DNA from: Aurantiacibacter atlanticus
GTDB lineage: Bacteria > Pseudomonadota > Alphaproteobacteria > Sphingomonadales > Sphingomonadaceae
Direction of reading: 5' to 3'
Assembly: GCF_001077815.2 (NCBI RefSeq)
Contig: NZ_CP011310.1
Span: forward strand, 372,001 to 436,000
DNA length: 64,000 bases
A program made the translations under genes and the position numbers. This document shows positions 63,256-64,000 of this stretch, piece after piece (the stretch's first letter is position 1; each line of letters begins with the position of its first letter). The notes under the pieces were generated by a model. That model was not told the DNA's origin. It did no database searches and saw only the letters and a list, made by a program, of their open reading frames with translations.

Positions 63256-64000
63256 TCGTAGTTGCGATAGCCAATCAAAAGGGCGGGGTCGGGAAGACTA
63301 CCACGGCCGTCAACACGGCGACTGCAATGGCCGCAAGTGGGTGGCGCACATTGCTTGTCGATCTAGATCCGCAGGGGAATGCGTCAACCGGTGTGGGCCT
63401 TGCTGCCGCTGATCGCGATCTTTCGAGCTATGATGTTCTGATAGACGAAGTACCTCTCTCCGAATGCGCTGTTCCATCGACGATTCCAGGCCTGGATCTG
63501 GTTCCTGCTACGGTGGACCTCAGTGGAGCAGAAATTGAGCTGGTCGGCGTGGAGGAGCGTACTTTTCGCCTGCGCAAGGCGATCGAGCAGCATCAGGGAC
63601 ATGATATCTGCTTCATCGACTGTCCGCCTTCGCTTGGCTTGCTCACGCTGAATTCGCTTTGCGCTGCCGATACCTTGTTGGTTCCGCTGCAATGTGAATT
63701 TTTCGCTTTGGAGGGGTTGAGCCAGCTCTTGCAGACGGTCGAACAGGTTCAGCAGCGCTTCAACCCTGATCTGGGCATCGTCGGCGTGGCTCTGACGATG
63801 TTCGATCGCCGCAATCGCTTGACAGATCAGGTGGCGGACGATGTGCGTGAATGCCTCGGGAATCTTGTTTTCGATGCAGTTATACCACGCAATGTCCGCC
63901 TTTCCGAAGCCCCAAGCCACGGCCTCCCAGCCTTGGTGTACGACCATTCCTGCACCGGTAGCCGCGCTTATATGGCGCTGGCACGCGAACTGATTTCGCG
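63252..64000 (+). CDS. parA: Chromosome partitioning ATPase ParA (3' end beyond window)
   Basis: The frame stays open for 249 codons to the end of the window. The deviant Walker A is ANQKGGVGKTTTAVNTATAM, with LLVDLDPQGNASTGVGL, FIDCPPSLGLLTLNSLCA and IPRNVRLSEAPSHGLPAL. ParA moves ParB-parS complexes to the poles. ATG 63252 overlaps the rsmG stop by 4 nt. A partial gene: parB is expected just downstream, outside the window. Confidence 0.95.
   Translation, partial: MIVVAIANQKGGVGKTTTAVNTATAMAASGWRTLLVDLDPQGNASTGVGLAAADRDLSSYDVLIDEVPLSECAVPSTIPGLDLVPATVDLSGAEIELVGVEERTFRLRKAIEQHQGHDICFIDCPPSLGLLTLNSLCAADTLLVPLQCEFFALEGLSQLLQTVEQVQQRFNPDLGIVGVALTMFDRRNRLTDQVADDVRECLGNLVFDAVIPRNVRLSEAPSHGLPALVYDHSCTGSRAYMALARELIS

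Noticed and set aside
1..64000. CRISPR arrays, insertion sequences, integrase genes, tRNA or rRNA genes
   Set aside because: No repeat-spacer pattern, transposase, terminal inverted repeat or cloverleaf sequence was seen; all larger gaps are accounted for.

Overview
This 64 kb window comes from a GC-rich alphaproteobacterium. The best fit is Sphingomonadales, family Erythrobacteraceae. Reasons: several genes belong to families I know mainly from alphaproteobacteria (DUF2093, DUF1491, DUF6489, the PopZ/DUF2497 family, UrcA), and the right end has the gene order that flanks the chromosomal origin in Caulobacter and relatives: dnaQ-coaE-aroE-maf-PPSR, then oriC, then hemE-hemJ-rho-mnmE-mnmG-rsmG-parA. 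The window is almost entirely dense chromosomal coding sequence. I saw no insertion sequence, prophage, CRISPR array, tRNA or rRNA gene.

Layout. 0-7.5 kb: a DUF2141 protein, a PAS-like protein, an APP1-type phosphatase, an M48 protease with TPRs, a DsbA-like thiol oxidoreductase and a LytS/LytTR two-component pair. 7.5-18.4 kb: nadC, a secreted RNase T2, tadA, rpmB with promoter and terminator, a phytase-like esterase, an M23 lipoprotein, DUF2093, then xseA and purD diverging from overlapping start codons, a candidate 6S RNA, an adenosine/PfkB kinase, an EI24 membrane protein, a lipoprotein and a repeat-containing protein of unknown function. 18.4-24.9 kb: a complete SUF iron-sulfur operon on the minus strand (Rrf2 regulator, sufB, DUF559 protein, sufC, sufD, lipoprotein, sufS, sufT, sufA). 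The genes overlap or abut throughout, and an IscR-like operator lies upstream.

25-41 kb: a DUF885 peptidase, a candidate 20-residue microprotein with a strong terminator, pyrD, a lipoprotein gamma-glutamyltransferase, a long-chain acyl-CoA ligase, a fused thiS-thiG with merC, heme A synthase and cutA, rplM-rpsI, a DivK-like receiver, a metallophosphoesterase, a UrcA protein and a second LytS/LytTR pair. 41-51 kb: class I fumarase, a shortened PCMT-like protein, a TolC-type porin, a PopZ-family protein, a [2Fe-2S] ferredoxin that appears to use a CTG start codon, a CBS protein, erpA, xth, a cell-wall hydrolase, a thioesterase, ptsN and hpf.

51-64 kb is the origin region. The PPSR-maf-aroE-coaE-dnaQ operon runs left and hemE-hemJ-rho and onward runs right from a 304-bp gap. 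That gap holds DnaA-box-like sequences and a 22-nt pure A/T stretch, and I interpret it as oriC. Three perfect 16-bp parS palindromes lie 6-8 kb to the right, two of them inside rsmG, just before parA, which runs off the window. Together these supply initiation (oriC), segregation (parA/parS and probably PopZ), tRNA modification (mnmE/mnmG) and heme synthesis.
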